Under the pieces are notes generated by a model. The model made no database searches and was not told the DNA's origin. It was given only the letters and a program-made list of their open reading frames with translations. A stretch of 64,000 bases of DNA from Clitopilus passeckerianus (taxonomy: Eukaryota; Basidiomycota; Agaricomycetes; Agaricales; Entolomataceae). A program made the translations under genes and the position numbers. Positions 1-11,016 of this stretch are shown here, one piece after another. Positions within the stretch are counted from its first letter, which is position 1, and each line of letters begins with the position of its first letter. The stretch covers positions 930,001 to 994,000 of the forward strand of contig CALYLX010000034.1 of the NCBI GenBank assembly GCA_944990035.1. Direction: 5' to 3'.

Positions 1-325
1 CTTTTAGGCTGAAGGCAGGCATGGTCGTCACCATTGAACCCGGGATCTATGTCCCACCCACTGCACAGTTCCCAAAACACTATCATAATATTGGGATTCG
101 GATAGAGGTATGGACTTTCGTCTTGACCTTTAGTCTGTACTTACGTATTGGATGGCAGGACGAGGTGTTGGTTGGTAAGGAGCATCCGGAGGTCCTGTCT
201 GTTACAGCACCGAAGGAGGTCAGCGCTCCTTTGCACGCTTCTTAACATCTGGCTAATATGTTCTCTTGCAGATTGTGGATGTAGAGGGAGCATGTCAAGG
301 TTCAATTGGCTTAGAACCATTCTAG
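1..325 (+). CDS. ICP55: Icp55/XPNPEP3-like Xaa-Pro aminopeptidase, 3' end only
   Basis: This is the C-terminal end of an M24 family metallopeptidase that removes an N-terminal residue from matrix proteins after mitochondrial presequence cleavage. Exons are read as ?-107, 159-218 and 272-325, all phase 0, with stop TAG at 323-325. Spliced, the tail reads IEPGIYVPP, then RIEDEVLVGKEHPEVLS and TAPKE. The glutamate in IEPG and the one in RIEDE match the two C-terminal metal-ligand glutamates of the M24 'pita-bread' fold. The TAPKE ending resembles the C terminus of XPNPEP3/Icp55. The rest of the gene lies before the window. The family is clear; Icp55 rather than another Xaa-Pro aminopeptidase is inferred from the ending. 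Confidence 0.85.
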
Positions 326-465
326 CTAGGTCACTTGACGCAGCCTTCGGCCCGCAAGTTTATCGATCACCCTACTCATTCATCCCTAAGTCGCCTCGTG
401 GCTTAATCTCGAGGTGACGATCTTATAAATACGATGTAGATGGCTGTCGTTGATTTGCAAGCATA

Positions 466-1965
466 ATGTCCACAAAGCGTCAGCTTCTCTTCGACCAGAC
501 ACTCGAGCTCTCTAACCTGGTCCTTTCGAACTATACGAGACCGACTATTCATATCACAGGTAGCGTTGGCAAAGGCAGCACGGCAGCTATCGTTTACAGC
601 ATACTCCGACATGCAAGCCCTCCGTACTCGGTTGGCAGATTGACCAGTCCCTTCCTCACTACTGTTTGCGACGATATCATCATCGATGACAACCCCGTCT
701 CACAAGCCGACTTCGACCGGATTTTCCAGCGGGTTGAAGCAGTAGCCAAGGAGCATAGCCTGACTGTCCACCCCACTAGGATAATGTGTCTGACGGCATT
801 TTCGTTGTTTGAAGAAGCCAAAGTCGATCTGGCCATTGTGGAGGTTCTCAAGGGTGGGAAGACCGATTGCACCAATGTTCTCCCGACGTCCAGTATCCTG
901 GTCTCCGCGATTACGTCTGTCGCGATGCACCATCAAGGAGAACTGGGGAACACGGTGGCTGAGATTGCTGCGGAAAAGGCTGGTATGGCTAGGGAGGGAC
1001 GGCCTTTCGTTCTTGGAGAGCAGCGTTTCGCGACAGAAGTTGACAACGTTGTCCTGGAGGTAGTTGAGAGGCAGGGCGGAGAGGTTGTCCACGCAATTGA
1101 AGTTGGAAAACGGCTCTGGAATACAGCCATAGATGGGCCTAAGCCACCAAACGTCTCCTTACACCCTACATCCCCGACCAATCCCTCACCTCAGCCTGTT
1201 GTTTTCACCATTCCACCGTTCTCAGCGCCGACACATGCCCTTCTTTCACTGCAGGGAGTTTACCAGCTGGAGAACTTAGGAACAGCTCTCGCCATCATTT
1301 CGTGTCTATTTACCCACCCCGTATCGGTGAAGGCGATCAAATTGAACGAACGCCTAACTACAGATTCACTTGCAGTGGGTATAAAGGACACTGCCTGGCC
1401 TGGGAGGCTGTCATTCGTGACAATCCCAGCGAAGACCAAGCGAATCAGTCTCGATTATCCTCTACGGGTGCTGGTTGGCGGTAAACCAGAGCCATCCCTC
1501 TTGGCCGCATTGACTGACCTCATATCACAAGCACTTCCTCCAGGAGAAAACCCAATCTCGTTAACAATGACCTACTTGATCGGTCTTGCTGACAAGCAAG
1601 GAATGGCTAAGAGACTATCCAATATCCTCCCTCCCACTTTGCCGTCTGGAAGAGAGATACAGCTCGATCTTGGTATCGTCTGCCTTCCTTACACCGTTTC
1701 ACATTACTTCCCTTTCCCGCCGTATCCTGTCGGAGAACTCGCTACGTTGGTCCAGGATGCTGTCCCGGGTGCAGCTGTCTGGACGCAGAAATCTCCTGAT
1801 ACAAGCATAGAAGACACGATGATTCATGCGTTACAGTGGGCGAGTCAAAGGCACCAAGTTGGAAGGGTGGACGACGGGAGGGCTGAGAGAATGGAGCTGA
1901 TTGTTCTCTTGGGCATTTATCCAATCTCGGACTTTTACAGACTTGTACGCACAGAGGTGGAATGA
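466..1965 (+). CDS. FOL3: Folylpolyglutamate/dihydrofolate synthase family (Mur ligase type)
   Basis: A single uninterrupted 499-residue reading frame. Near residue 32 is the P-loop GSVGKGSTA (family consensus GTxGKGS), followed by the TSPFL block that corresponds to the family SPH/SPF motif and by GGKTDCTN, the counterpart of GGRxDATN. ITSVAMHH and EKAGM match the HLxxLG and K(A/P)G elements of the central ATPase domain. The enzyme class ligates glutamate to dihydropteroate or folate with ATP, in cytosol or mitochondria. Length fits dihydrofolate synthase or folylpolyglutamate synthase (430-550 aa). The short N terminus (about 30 residues before the P-loop) favours a FOL3-like dihydrofolate synthase, but the two activities cannot be separated by eye. 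Lack of introns is unusual for this window. It starts 140 bp after the preceding gene's stop. Confidence 0.8.
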   Translation: MSTKRQLLFDQTLELSNLVLSNYTRPTIHITGSVGKGSTAAIVYSILRHASPPYSVGRLTSPFLTTVCDDIIIDDNPVSQADFDRIFQRVEAVAKEHSLTVHPTRIMCLTAFSLFEEAKVDLAIVEVLKGGKTDCTNVLPTSSILVSAITSVAMHHQGELGNTVAEIAAEKAGMAREGRPFVLGEQRFATEVDNVVLEVVERQGGEVVHAIEVGKRLWNTAIDGPKPPNVSLHPTSPTNPSPQPVVFTIPPFSAPTHALLSLQGVYQLENLGTALAIISCLFTHPVSVKAIKLNERLTTDSLAVGIKDTAWPGRLSFVTIPAKTKRISLDYPLRVLVGGKPEPSLLAALTDLISQALPPGENPISLTMTYLIGLADKQGMAKRLSNILPPTLPSGREIQLDLGIVCLPYTVSHYFPFPPYPVGELATLVQDAVPGAAVWTQKSPDTSIEDTMIHALQWASQRHQVGRVDDGRAERMELIVLLGIYPISDFYRLVRTEVE

Positions 1966-2155
1966 AAATGCTCACATAGAAGTTAATCGTTTCAGTTCAA
2001 ACAAGTCGTGTTAGCGTCACCATTGCAAAACTATGCGCGCAGATTAAAACAATAGATCATCAGGTTTAGGCTCAGTTTTTAAAAGAATTTGCAAGCTAAT
2101 TGAATTGGGTGCGGAAGTCAATGCGAAATTCAAAGCTCTTTCAAGTGGCAGTGCC

Positions 2156-2500
2156 ATCACGTGCACTTTAGGGCAAGCCTTTGAATCTGAACGCGACTGT
2201 CAGCCACCCCAGGGAGCTCAACGAAATTTATGAAAACCTCCTCGCCATGCGATTGAAACCATACAATGTCAGAGAAAAACACCGAGCATCGGGTGAAGAG
2301 GTACACTCGGAACGAAGCTCGCAGGTCAGTCAAGTCGTCCCCGATCAGGAAGGACGCCCCGGCCTTGGGTTGGCAACTGCAGGTGCTCTGGTGTTCAGAC
2401 TTGATGGTGCAGGGTACTCCGATTCTAAGTATCTCCCCTGGCAGGCAACCTAGTCGACAGGTTGTTCCCTCCATACAGGTTACTGGTCTTTTTGTGGTAG
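2156..2500 (+). repeat. Dispersed repeat copy R1
   Basis: About 345 bp that matches 18048-18416 and 21621-21995 in the same orientation. It opens with CACGTGCACTTTAGGGCAAG, shares the block AAGTATCTCCCCTGG and ends near GGTCTTTTTGTG. Relative to the other copies it is the most diverged and lacks 24 bp in the middle. No obvious terminal inverted repeats or target-site duplications were seen. It lies between the folate gene and the PNPOx-like gene, with no convincing host gene in 1966-2935. Confidence 0.8.
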
Positions 2501-2935
2501 ATCACTGAAAACGTGCCCAACCGTAGACCTGGGGCCCCTTGTCAATGGTTCGTACATGTGCAAGGAGGAATCAATTCACTTGGTTTGCGATCGCATAATA
2601 TGAATTTCGTAAGTCACAAAGATGGACACGTACATGCGGCATTCCAGCCAATTGGCTGTCAGGGTTTCCCGGAAATCCCCGTCTGATCGTCTGAGTCTCG
2701 ATCTTATCTGATAAAAATTTCCCATGTTCTAACCACTTGATTACCATAGAGCGCCCCAAGTAATACATTCAAGCTCCCATGAGGTGGTGAACGAATGCCG
2801 CCATGCGTACCTTGCACAGCAACGATCAAGATACCCGCCTTTCCGAGCGAATTGCCTCGACTGACCTGAATTTCGATCTTCAACATATGAGATCAGTCAG
2901 GTCGAGGAATCACATTCAACTCCCCTCCTCCTCCC

Positions 2936-3869
2936 ATGGGCAAAGAATACGACGAAATACCCCAGAGCCTTTTCAAATGGATAAACGAGCAGAAAGTATT
3001 CTGGGTTGCTACTGGTCCGCTCAGTGAAGACGGCTTGGTGAATGTCTCGCCGAAAGGGGTTGACGGCTCGTTCCACATCGTCAATGCAAACAGGGTATGG
3101 TTTGAGGACCTCACTGGAAGTGGTACGTCGTATACGTTCCGCCAGAGGCTATGGGTGTCCTCATAATGGTTAACTTGTAGGTGTCGCGACGATTGCCCAC
3201 GTTCGCGAGAACAGAAGGATCACTATCCTTTTCAATGCCTTCGAAGGAGCTCCTAGAATTCTTAGGCTTTATGGAAAAGGTATGAATCCAGTTTACGACA
3301 AGGCTCCCTGCTGACTTAAGCCCAACAGGTACCATACACGAGTTCGGTACTCCAGAATACGAGGAACTACTTCCCCCGGGGGTACGTCAGACTGGTTCCC
3401 GAGCAGTGGTGATAATCGACGTTTTTAAAGTTGTGACGGTTAGTCCTCACACCCTTTCATCCTATCTTCTCATGCTCACCGCGAGTGCTAGTCCTGCGGA
3501 TTTGGAGTACCCTTCTATGAGTATGCCGGCCCTCGAACCAGGATTATCACTATGGGCAAAGTTGTTGAATCAGGCGAGATATTCAACACCGGCCTCAAAT
3601 ACTGGTGGAAAAAAATGAACCTCGTCAGCATTGATGGTCTCCCCGGTTTGCAAACTGCACATGAATCGACGCAAAAGTTTGTTACACCCAACAAGCAGAT
3701 CACTGATGGCCTGGATGAGAAAGGAAAGGCGACAACTAGGAAAAGGGCAGAGGAGACGCGGATCGGGGGTGCGAGGACAAATGACCTGAAGGTCGTGATT
3801 GCGTTCTTCGCTGGAGCGGCTGTGGCCGTCAGTTATATCAGGCTATTCAAAGCTGCTGGTAATCTATGA
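2936..3869 (+). CDS. PNPOx-like FMN-binding split-barrel protein with C-terminal membrane segment
   Basis: Predicted exons 2936-3122, 3181-3279, 3329-3438 and 3492-3869 give 257 residues with consistent phases. The N-terminal half has the pyridoxamine-phosphate-oxidase-like fold signature VNVSPKG followed by TIAHVRENRRITILF. A SCGFGVPFYEY block spans the third splice junction. This block is typical of the fungal family that includes yeast YLR456W and YPR172W. The family is thought to bind flavin; its true reaction is not established. The last 30 residues include a hydrophobic stretch (VVIAFFAGAAVAVSYI), suggesting a tail-anchored or membrane-associated form. The start is chosen because MGKEYDEIP lies directly before the conserved domain. 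Confidence 0.85.
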
Positions 3870-3962
3870 TACCCGCTCGTCTCCTCTTTGACGGGGTTTT
3901 TTTTCCCATCCCTTTTAGTTTTACCCTCACTCAGTTTTTTCGTTATCTGTATTATACTAACT

Positions 3963-5250
3963 AGGGCCGTGCTAATGTCCCCAAGAAGCTTCGCTGCTCA
4001 ATCAAGCCACGAATTGCCCATCACGAGGCCATCCTTCGCCAGGCCTGCCAGGACACAGCAGAGGCATTTTATGATTTCGAGCGAGACCTAAGTGAAGATG
4101 ATAGGCATTATGTCGAAGAGAGCAGGCGGATGGCGTAAGCCTGGCTACATCACAACTCTTCGTATCCCTGGTTAATTACTGTAAGAGGGAGACCTGACCC
4201 CCCTTGATGAAGCAATAGGCGGGCCCCGACGCAGTGGTTGGTCCTCCTCAACATGAGAGGCCATAGAGTCGACAAATGGTTCGAGACATTGCAAACCTTC
4301 GTAGTTCCAATCTCCGTTAAAGAGCACATACAGAGGCTCGAGCTGATGCTTGAAAATGTCGCCAACCTTATAAAGATCCCACTTTACGAGGGATTTAGCT
4401 CTAAATCTTCCTTACCACAAGGACGGGCTCTGTTGCTGAGCGAAAACTAGTCTCATTTCTACAGCTGAACGAGGGAGAGTTTCAATGGTTCCGAATCCAT
4501 CTCCAGTCTATGAGCGGCTAAAGTGCCAACCGTTTGGAATAAGCCCAGACGTATCCACCCCCAAGTGCTGTTACGAAATACCGCTGCAAGGGATGGTTTA
4601 CAGTTTTCAAAGTAGCGGAGAACGACCCATACCATTGGGCTATGTAAAGCCCATGAACGAACTCTACTCCCTAAATCATCGCTATGTCCCTAAGGTATGG
4701 GCTTACCTCTATTATCTAAATTACAGCTTCCAGCACTTCACCAAGCACCTCGAAATTTAAGGATCACGAGTCGAAGTTCCGAAAGCAAGGCATTATGGCA
4801 ATATGGTTGACACTCTCAGGAAGGTCCAAAAATTCCATGAGCGGAATATGTCTGTTCCCAAGCTCATCTCGACGTTCTTTCTCTTGATCTTCCAACCCAA
4901 TAGCATCCATGAGTATTCCCTGCTAATCACAAAGTTGGGTTATTTAGGAAGGCATGGTATCAAGCGCTCACATTCACTGAAATCCGTTCCTCTTCTTTGG
5001 AGAACTTTCTCTCATGCTTATACCAAGGTCTTAACTGGTAGCCACTTGTGTGGATAAAGTCATAGCAGTCGCCAGATAAGTTCGTGATCAAGGAGACCAT
5101 CAGCCTTTGGATCCGGAAAATGGTGGTGCCATTCTTGCCTTTCATCCAAAAGAAAAATCAGAGAAGCAGCAATGCGATTCGTTGCTGGCCTTTCTTGTAC
5201 TTGCAAAACCTCGAGTTTGCTGCACTGCCACCAACGATGACCAGCTTTAG
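3963..5250 (+). pseudogene. Possible decayed or mis-read gene fragments
   Basis: No intact gene was found between the PNPOx-like gene and the membrane-protein gene, but three stretches look more protein-like than random. At about 3964-4136 a frame reads ILRQACQDTAEAFYDFERD and ends at a GTAAG donor. After an acceptor at about 4218, a frame continues through WLVLLNMRGHRVDKWFETLQ to a stop at 4450. Around 4485-4693 and 5095-5245 there are further open stretches. I could not join them into one model and recognise no family. It may be a pseudogene, a fast-evolving gene, or chance. No start codon or promoter is supported. Confidence 0.25.
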
Positions 5251-5421
5251 GACTGCCATCATGATCAATGCCACGCACTGCTGTGCACGCAATTACCCAT
5301 GATGGCGAGCGGAGTGGACGATGCATAGGAACTCATCCAGCTACGGGAACTCACCTGAAAACCGTTCACATCCTCATCTCGACTTGCGGGGAAAAGAGAG
5401 CTCATAAGCCCCTCAGAAACC

Positions 5422-8341
5422 ATGGGTGACGTAGGAAAGACCATAACTGCTGGTATTCAGGATATCTCTGCCCTTCTCCCGTTGCTTGGGACCGACCAAT
5501 GTGAAACTCATGTCGGTTCCGCATTATCCGAAGGCTATCTCTATGCCGCTGCCGCCCCCATGTCAGTCTTTGGCACTCTCGGATTGGTGAAGGCCGGAAT
5601 CAAAGCACTGCTAGCAAGCATCTCGATCCAACGTTTGGGAATCATAGGCGCCAAAAAGGTCGAGGATGCAGGATTCACACCTTCTGGTAAAAGTTTGGCC
5701 CTTGTCATGATGGACCCAGAAAGTGCAGGCATCCACCTTGCCGAAAGCAAATTCGACGCTCTGTGCAAAGAGCACCACATCGAATTTGCCGCAGACAGGC
5801 TGCAGATCAGATCTACCTGGTCAGCCTGGAATGTTAGGCTCATCACCACAACAGCAGTCCTCTGTTTATGTGGTTTCACACCTTATATCCACTTGATCAA
5901 AGGCGGACCTGGCTCTAGACCATCGTTGGCAGCACGATGCACATTCCCCGCCATCCGTGTATTGGGCGGATTTGCCATCTCGGTGGCAACTCAGATACTC
6001 CTACAGCGCCGACTTATGAGGATCCTGAAAGGCAGGCTTGCCTTTCATCAGTTAGATTCCCTTGTTCAGTCAACTTTTCTCAAACAACCTAGCTCCCTCG
6101 GATGGCACGTTGATAAGCCCGCCGAAGAATGCCTTTGGAACCTCCATAGCTATCTTCAAAAGGGAGGTGTGAAGTCCACACCTGAGCCAGCCCCTTCTAC
6201 CTTTGCAGACATGATGGGTTGGATACGTAATCGAATCAATCCAAACTATGGTCGTGCCCATGCCGCTAGGCCATGGCAGCGTGCAAGTAATCAACCATTC
6301 GAGATGAATCCGGTGACTTTGGATGGTTCCGAGGGTCAACTACAGATGCTTACCGATAACGCCCTGAAGAGTTTGGTGTCGAACGGGCCAATCTTCCCTT
6401 ATCTATTCCTTGTGGTTGTCGGTGTGTGTTGCGCAGTCATTGGTTATGTTGGATGCTTCAGTGTTGTTCAGGGAGCTCGAAACTCCAGAGACCCTGTTAT
6501 TTGGCTTATCATAGAAGCAGCATTATCCATTCTCCGTATCATCCTTTGGAGCTGGAATCCCTCATTTGACGATTGTGGCCCCATCAAACTCTTGTTCGAG
6601 ACAGATATGGAGCAACCCCTACCCACCCCGTGTTATCGCCCTGCTTCGAGCGTCAAGCAAGCCGGTCGATTCGATCTTCCTCTGGTCGATTCCCAACGGT
6701 TCTTCAAGTCTGTGACTAACTACGCCGGGTTACTAGATCGATTCGATTTTCAAGATGTTTCCCTCTTTTACACTCTTGCAAGTCGAATCTCCGATTGGCC
6801 AAGGCCCATTTCACCAAATGACCGCCTTCTCTATATCACCATCGTCGATCGTCAAATGCAGACATGTCGGGTATTCTTCGCGGACCACGATGGCCTTCCT
6901 CAGATCTACACTGCAGAGGCTGTTCACCATACCAAAAGTGGTGATCCAACTAGTGTGAATGTCACTGGGCGGATTGAGCCAGGCAGCGACGCAGTGACAA
7001 GCAATGCAGTGTTTCTTTCGTCCATCCAACAACATCACCAATCTATACTTCGACGTATACGATCCAGAGATGAACAACCTGCATATGATAAGGTGTTAGA
7101 GTTCCAGTGGGAACTCAATTCCACGAAGAACACTATCCATATGCCCTCCCCCCCAACTCTACCTCCCACGACTAATTTTCCCGTCAAGAAGGAGTCACAG
7201 GTATTTATTGAGCCCCCAAGCCGCGTTGAACCCAGAGATGTTCGAGGTCGGATAGAATCCAAAAACCGTAAGCAATTTGCCTCTAAATTCCTCTCCCCGC
7301 CAGTGGACTAACACTTCGAATTCAGTCGGTACTAACTTGCTACCACTACAATGCTCCATCAGCGCCCAGGAGATTCCTCCCACCGTTGACCTTAGTTCCA
7401 ACGAATCGACGCGAAATTGCCTATTGGCGTCTATTTATGCTTCCTTCCAGCTGGAATTGATTCTGATGGAAGAGATGGTCGCCTTTGCCACGGAACCCCC
7501 TCCCCGATACTCCGACGAAGGAATCTGGTCAAGAAAACTCAGAAAGGAGTTCATCTTCGAGGTTCATTTCACATGGGAGAATGTAAATCATTATCGGCGG
7601 CAATTCCTTGAAAACGCAGAGAGGGGTTGGGGCTACACTCTCCGAACGAGTCCAGAATCTGCCAAAATTATCCGGTGGCAGGAGGAAGCCGCTGCCGATC
7701 TCAACCGCTTGTGGGAGGTGGCTTTAGATTCGACCATGTTAGGAAGAGGAAGGGAAGTAGCAAAACATTTTAACGATCTGAAGGATAGCTCGATTACCAC
7801 CCATTCCCAGAAATTCTCAACGACAATGCTCCCATTGGATTCAATGATGCAGTCGGACACGACAGCCAGGGCACAGATGGCTTTCTGTCGACACCTTCGG
7901 GAGAAATCCCGGGACTACATACAACTCCAGCGCCTGAACATGATGCTCAGAGCTGCTCAACGACAAGAACGAGACGCAGTTGTCTACTGGCCGTCATGCG
8001 CTTGCTCGCCCAGCCTGCGCCAGCGATTATCCTCCTTACACCTTCATGTCCCTACATCTGACTCTCCCGAATATGTCGATGAAGTGAAGAAGGTGCTCTT
8101 CAGCGACGATACATGGACTCAAGTCCGTCATGTCGTTTTTTGCCAACACACCGGATGGCAGGACGGAGACCCCCATTGCGCTCTTTTGATCGACATGTTG
8201 AAAGAGTTTCCTGCGCTTGAAGGAATAGATTTCCAACACAGTGCAATAGGGGAGGAGTCATTCGCAGCGCTACAGAGGCTGAAGAGGGAACGCTCTAAGG
8301 ACGATGGTCGTCCCTTGGTGGTCACTGGTGTCAGCCTTTGA
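5422..8341 (+). CDS. Large membrane protein of unknown function, basidiomycete type
   Basis: Two exons, 5422-7267 and 7326-8341, encode 953 residues. The intron has a clean GTAAG donor, a CTAAC branch site and a CAG acceptor, and the phase-1 junction continues the frame. The start MGDVGKTITAGIQDISALLP and the following QCETHVGSAL resemble an N terminus I associate with uncharacterised agaricomycete proteins. Hydrophobic segments are visible near residues 138-160 (LITTTAVLCLCGFTPYIHLI), 176-192, about 327-348 (PYLFLVVVGVCCAVIGYVG) and about 356-374. The C-terminal 350 residues are soluble, rich in Arg, Glu and Leu, and resemble no enzyme I know. The start is supported by a good purine context (ACCATGG). 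Function is unknown. Confidence 0.85.
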
Positions 8342-8680
8342 GAGGAGTAGTAATACCCAAGGCCTTTGTCATAAACCTCACATATACACTTTGTCCATGT
8401 AGTAAGAGACTAATAGTAATTATATCATCAAGGATATCATAACAACTGCAACTAACATCTGCACAGAAAGCTATTGGTAGGTAAACAAATAGGAGGAAGA
8501 CCTGGTAGCACTGAAGAAAAGTGTGCCTAGTAGTCCAAGCGAAAAGTTGGATAACAAGGTTGGTATCGGTAAAGAGCGTCGAACGGGCGTCAATTAGAGG
8601 TCTATTCCAACAAACAAGATAATGGCAATCGGAGGACAAACAAGGAATGTCCCGAGCCTTCATGCCTATTCCCTCAGCAT
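8342..8680. other. Convergent intergenic spacer
   Basis: About 340 bp between the 3' ends of the membrane-protein gene and the convergent MPE-RRM gene. It is AT-richer than its flanks and probably holds both 3' UTRs and polyadenylation signals. No repeat, RNA gene or conserved reading frame was seen. Confidence 0.5.
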
Positions 8681-10863
8681 TCATGCATCCCCCCCACCCT
8701 GGCCGTGGTTCGATCCACCGCTTCCTCTGAATGAGTGCCCGCGTGTGAGACCGGCAGCAGCAAATCCTCTGGCAGCATACGCTCCAGATCCACGACCACG
8801 ACCTCTGAACGTGCCACGGGCTGGCGGCGCACTATCACGATCGGTGGCTTGTCTAGCTTCAGCAACAACATCCTTGATTTTCTAGAGACATATGATCAGT
8901 ATGTGCGTAAGCACGAAGACAGATGCAAACCAACCTCAACATGTTTCTCCAGGCCAGCCTTCATAGCCTCTTCATCCTCAAACTCAACATACGCCAACCT
9001 AGGGCGGGTATTAAGCGGTGGCAGGAGGTTGATCTTCATAACTTTGTCTTTGGCCTCTCCGAAGAACTCCTTGAAATCGGCCTCCGTGACCGCCTCTTGG
9101 GTTGCAACTTTCACAGCAATGGTCCATGGATTCCTTGCGGGCCTGTTAGTCTTGGGAGTCCTAGCACCACCGCTGCCGACATCAGTCACGGGGGACTTGG
9201 GTCCACTGTCTGCTGGCGAGTCGGTTACATTGGCCGCCGAAGTCGATGTGGGGGTGGAAACCTCAGCAGGAAGGGTAGGGGTGGCCGCGGTTCTAGGCGT
9301 GGAGACCTCCTTTATGTCAGAAGTGCTGCCGGCGGGTTTGGTCTTCTTGTCCTTCTTCCGGCCCTTCTCGCTGCCTGCAGGTGTGGAGGAGCCATTTTGC
9401 TTGGGGGCGGGGCTGTCCTTTCCTGGAGCCGGCGAGGTGGGCTTCTCGAGGTCAGCGGTAGGTGTGGCTGGAGCGGGGACATTGTGCCTAGCGACGGAGT
9501 CAGGTCGGGCTGCAGAGGTGGGGCGTTCAGGGATCTGAGGTGCGGGTGTAGCGCCCTTTGAGGGAAGGTTGACATTGGGAAGATTGGAGGTGGAGGAGCT
9601 GGGGGTAGGCTGGACGGTGGCCGTGCGCCTGTAGGCAAAGTTGAAACCTTGGCTCTTGAGTTCGGCGCTGATTCTGCCCTCTTTGATGTCGAAAACCAGT
9701 GTTCCGTATGCGGCATCGCAGAGATTCCAGTTCCAGCAATTTTTCCAAGCTGGTTCTTCGCCTGTGGCGGCAGCACCTGGACCAGTGGAAGGCTGGGCAG
9801 GAGGGACTCGCTCGACAACGCTGAGTGCTTTGTCTAGGAGAATTTGCTGATTTTCATCGATGACAGCATAGACCTGGGATTTGATGCTGCCCCAGACGCG
9901 GTCGAAGTTTTCCTTGGCGAGCACCAATTTATGGCGGAAACCCTCGAAATCGCCCTGAACGCTGAATTCGTTGTATGATGTTGCATACCTGAAATGCAAG
10001 CCAGCAGATATCGTAAGATCAGCCTTCAGCACGAGCGCTAGTTGTGCCATGAGACCTTCACGCCCAGGCGCGGCATGTGTTATGAGAACACGCGTCTCGG
10101 TAGGATCAAACACGCGTTGCGCCGTGTCAACGAGTTCACCAAGCTGCAGAGCAGTAGTCCACATCGTTCCTTGGCCTCCCGCAATGGTAGCACGGCCTTC
10201 ACCATTGTCGAAGAGTTTGTGGAAGACGAGGGCGCCTCCTAAGCCGAATAGGCGTAGTTTGATGCCTCCAACATCGATGCAGCGCGTGGTGGCTTCGTCG
10301 AGGACGTGGAGGTTTTCTATAGAGTAGGTGCCTTGCCTGAACTTTTCAAGGATGAGAACGTCCTCACAGGCACCCCAAACGGTGTATACTGGGATTTGGA
10401 GTTTGATTTGACCGGAAAGGAGAAGGGGGAATTCGGACAACAGGCTAATGTCGAAAGTTGAACGAAGTGTAGACGCAGAGTTCTCGTCTGAGAGCAGATG
10501 CGAGCGCTGAGCTGAGGGTATCAATGGTGAGTACATTGTGAGGTGGCGTAGAGTGCGGTCGTGGATTCGTTCGATGCTGTTGGCCTCTACGGCGCGTATT
10601 AGCGACTAAAATAACGCACAGGACGACTATTACTACTCACCAAAAAAGCCAAAGTCACCGCAATGTATAATGGCTTTAGCATTGTACTCTCGTGCAAACT
10701 CGTTGAGGCCAGAAATGCGACCACGGATGTCCGCTACGCAAAGAATTCTGCCATGTGCGGTGTCGAGCACTTTTGTTTGAGTATTGACTTGATGTTGGTG
10801 TCGTGGCAAAGGTGAAGCAGCGTTCCTGTTCGCTGCTGACGTTGGTCTACTGGAAGGCTGCAT
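8681..10863 (-). CDS. DUF2433-type metallophosphoesterase-like protein with RRM and RGG tail
   Basis: Exons 10863-10641, 10586-8935 and 8881-8681 join in phase to give 691 residues. The N-terminal 300 residues match the fungal DUF2433 family, a calcineurin-like phosphoesterase relative: VADIRGRI (about 43), HCGDFGFF (about 68), VWGACEDV and ITHAAPGREG stand where DxHG, GDxxD, GN(H/x)E and GHxxP are expected. Several metal ligands are replaced. A Pro/Ser/Thr-rich linker follows. Around residues 560-625 is an RRM-like domain starting NPWTIAVKV and ending with RLAYVEFEDEEAMK. The last exon encodes an Arg/Gly-rich tail (RGTFRGRGRG). This suggests an RNA-binding protein with a catalytically altered phosphoesterase domain. 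An in-frame upstream ATG at 10962 would add 33 residues. The gene is divergent from MED13, with the two start codons 154 bp apart. Confidence 0.85.
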
Positions 10864-11016
10864 GTCGCTGGCAACGATGTCGAAAGGGTGTTGGTCAGAA
10901 AAAGTTGGTCGGAAGAATGGCCAGGTCGGTAAAAGCCGACACGCGGGCGACGGTAAAGCCACCCTTTACGGTTATCCCACCCACCATCTGCAACAACGAC
11001 CAGCAATGTTTTAGCA

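Noticed and set aside
8622..9561. Long plus-strand frames over the MPE-RRM gene
   Set aside because: They are antisense to a well-supported gene; the Pro/Ser/Gly-rich coding strand keeps the other strand open by composition.
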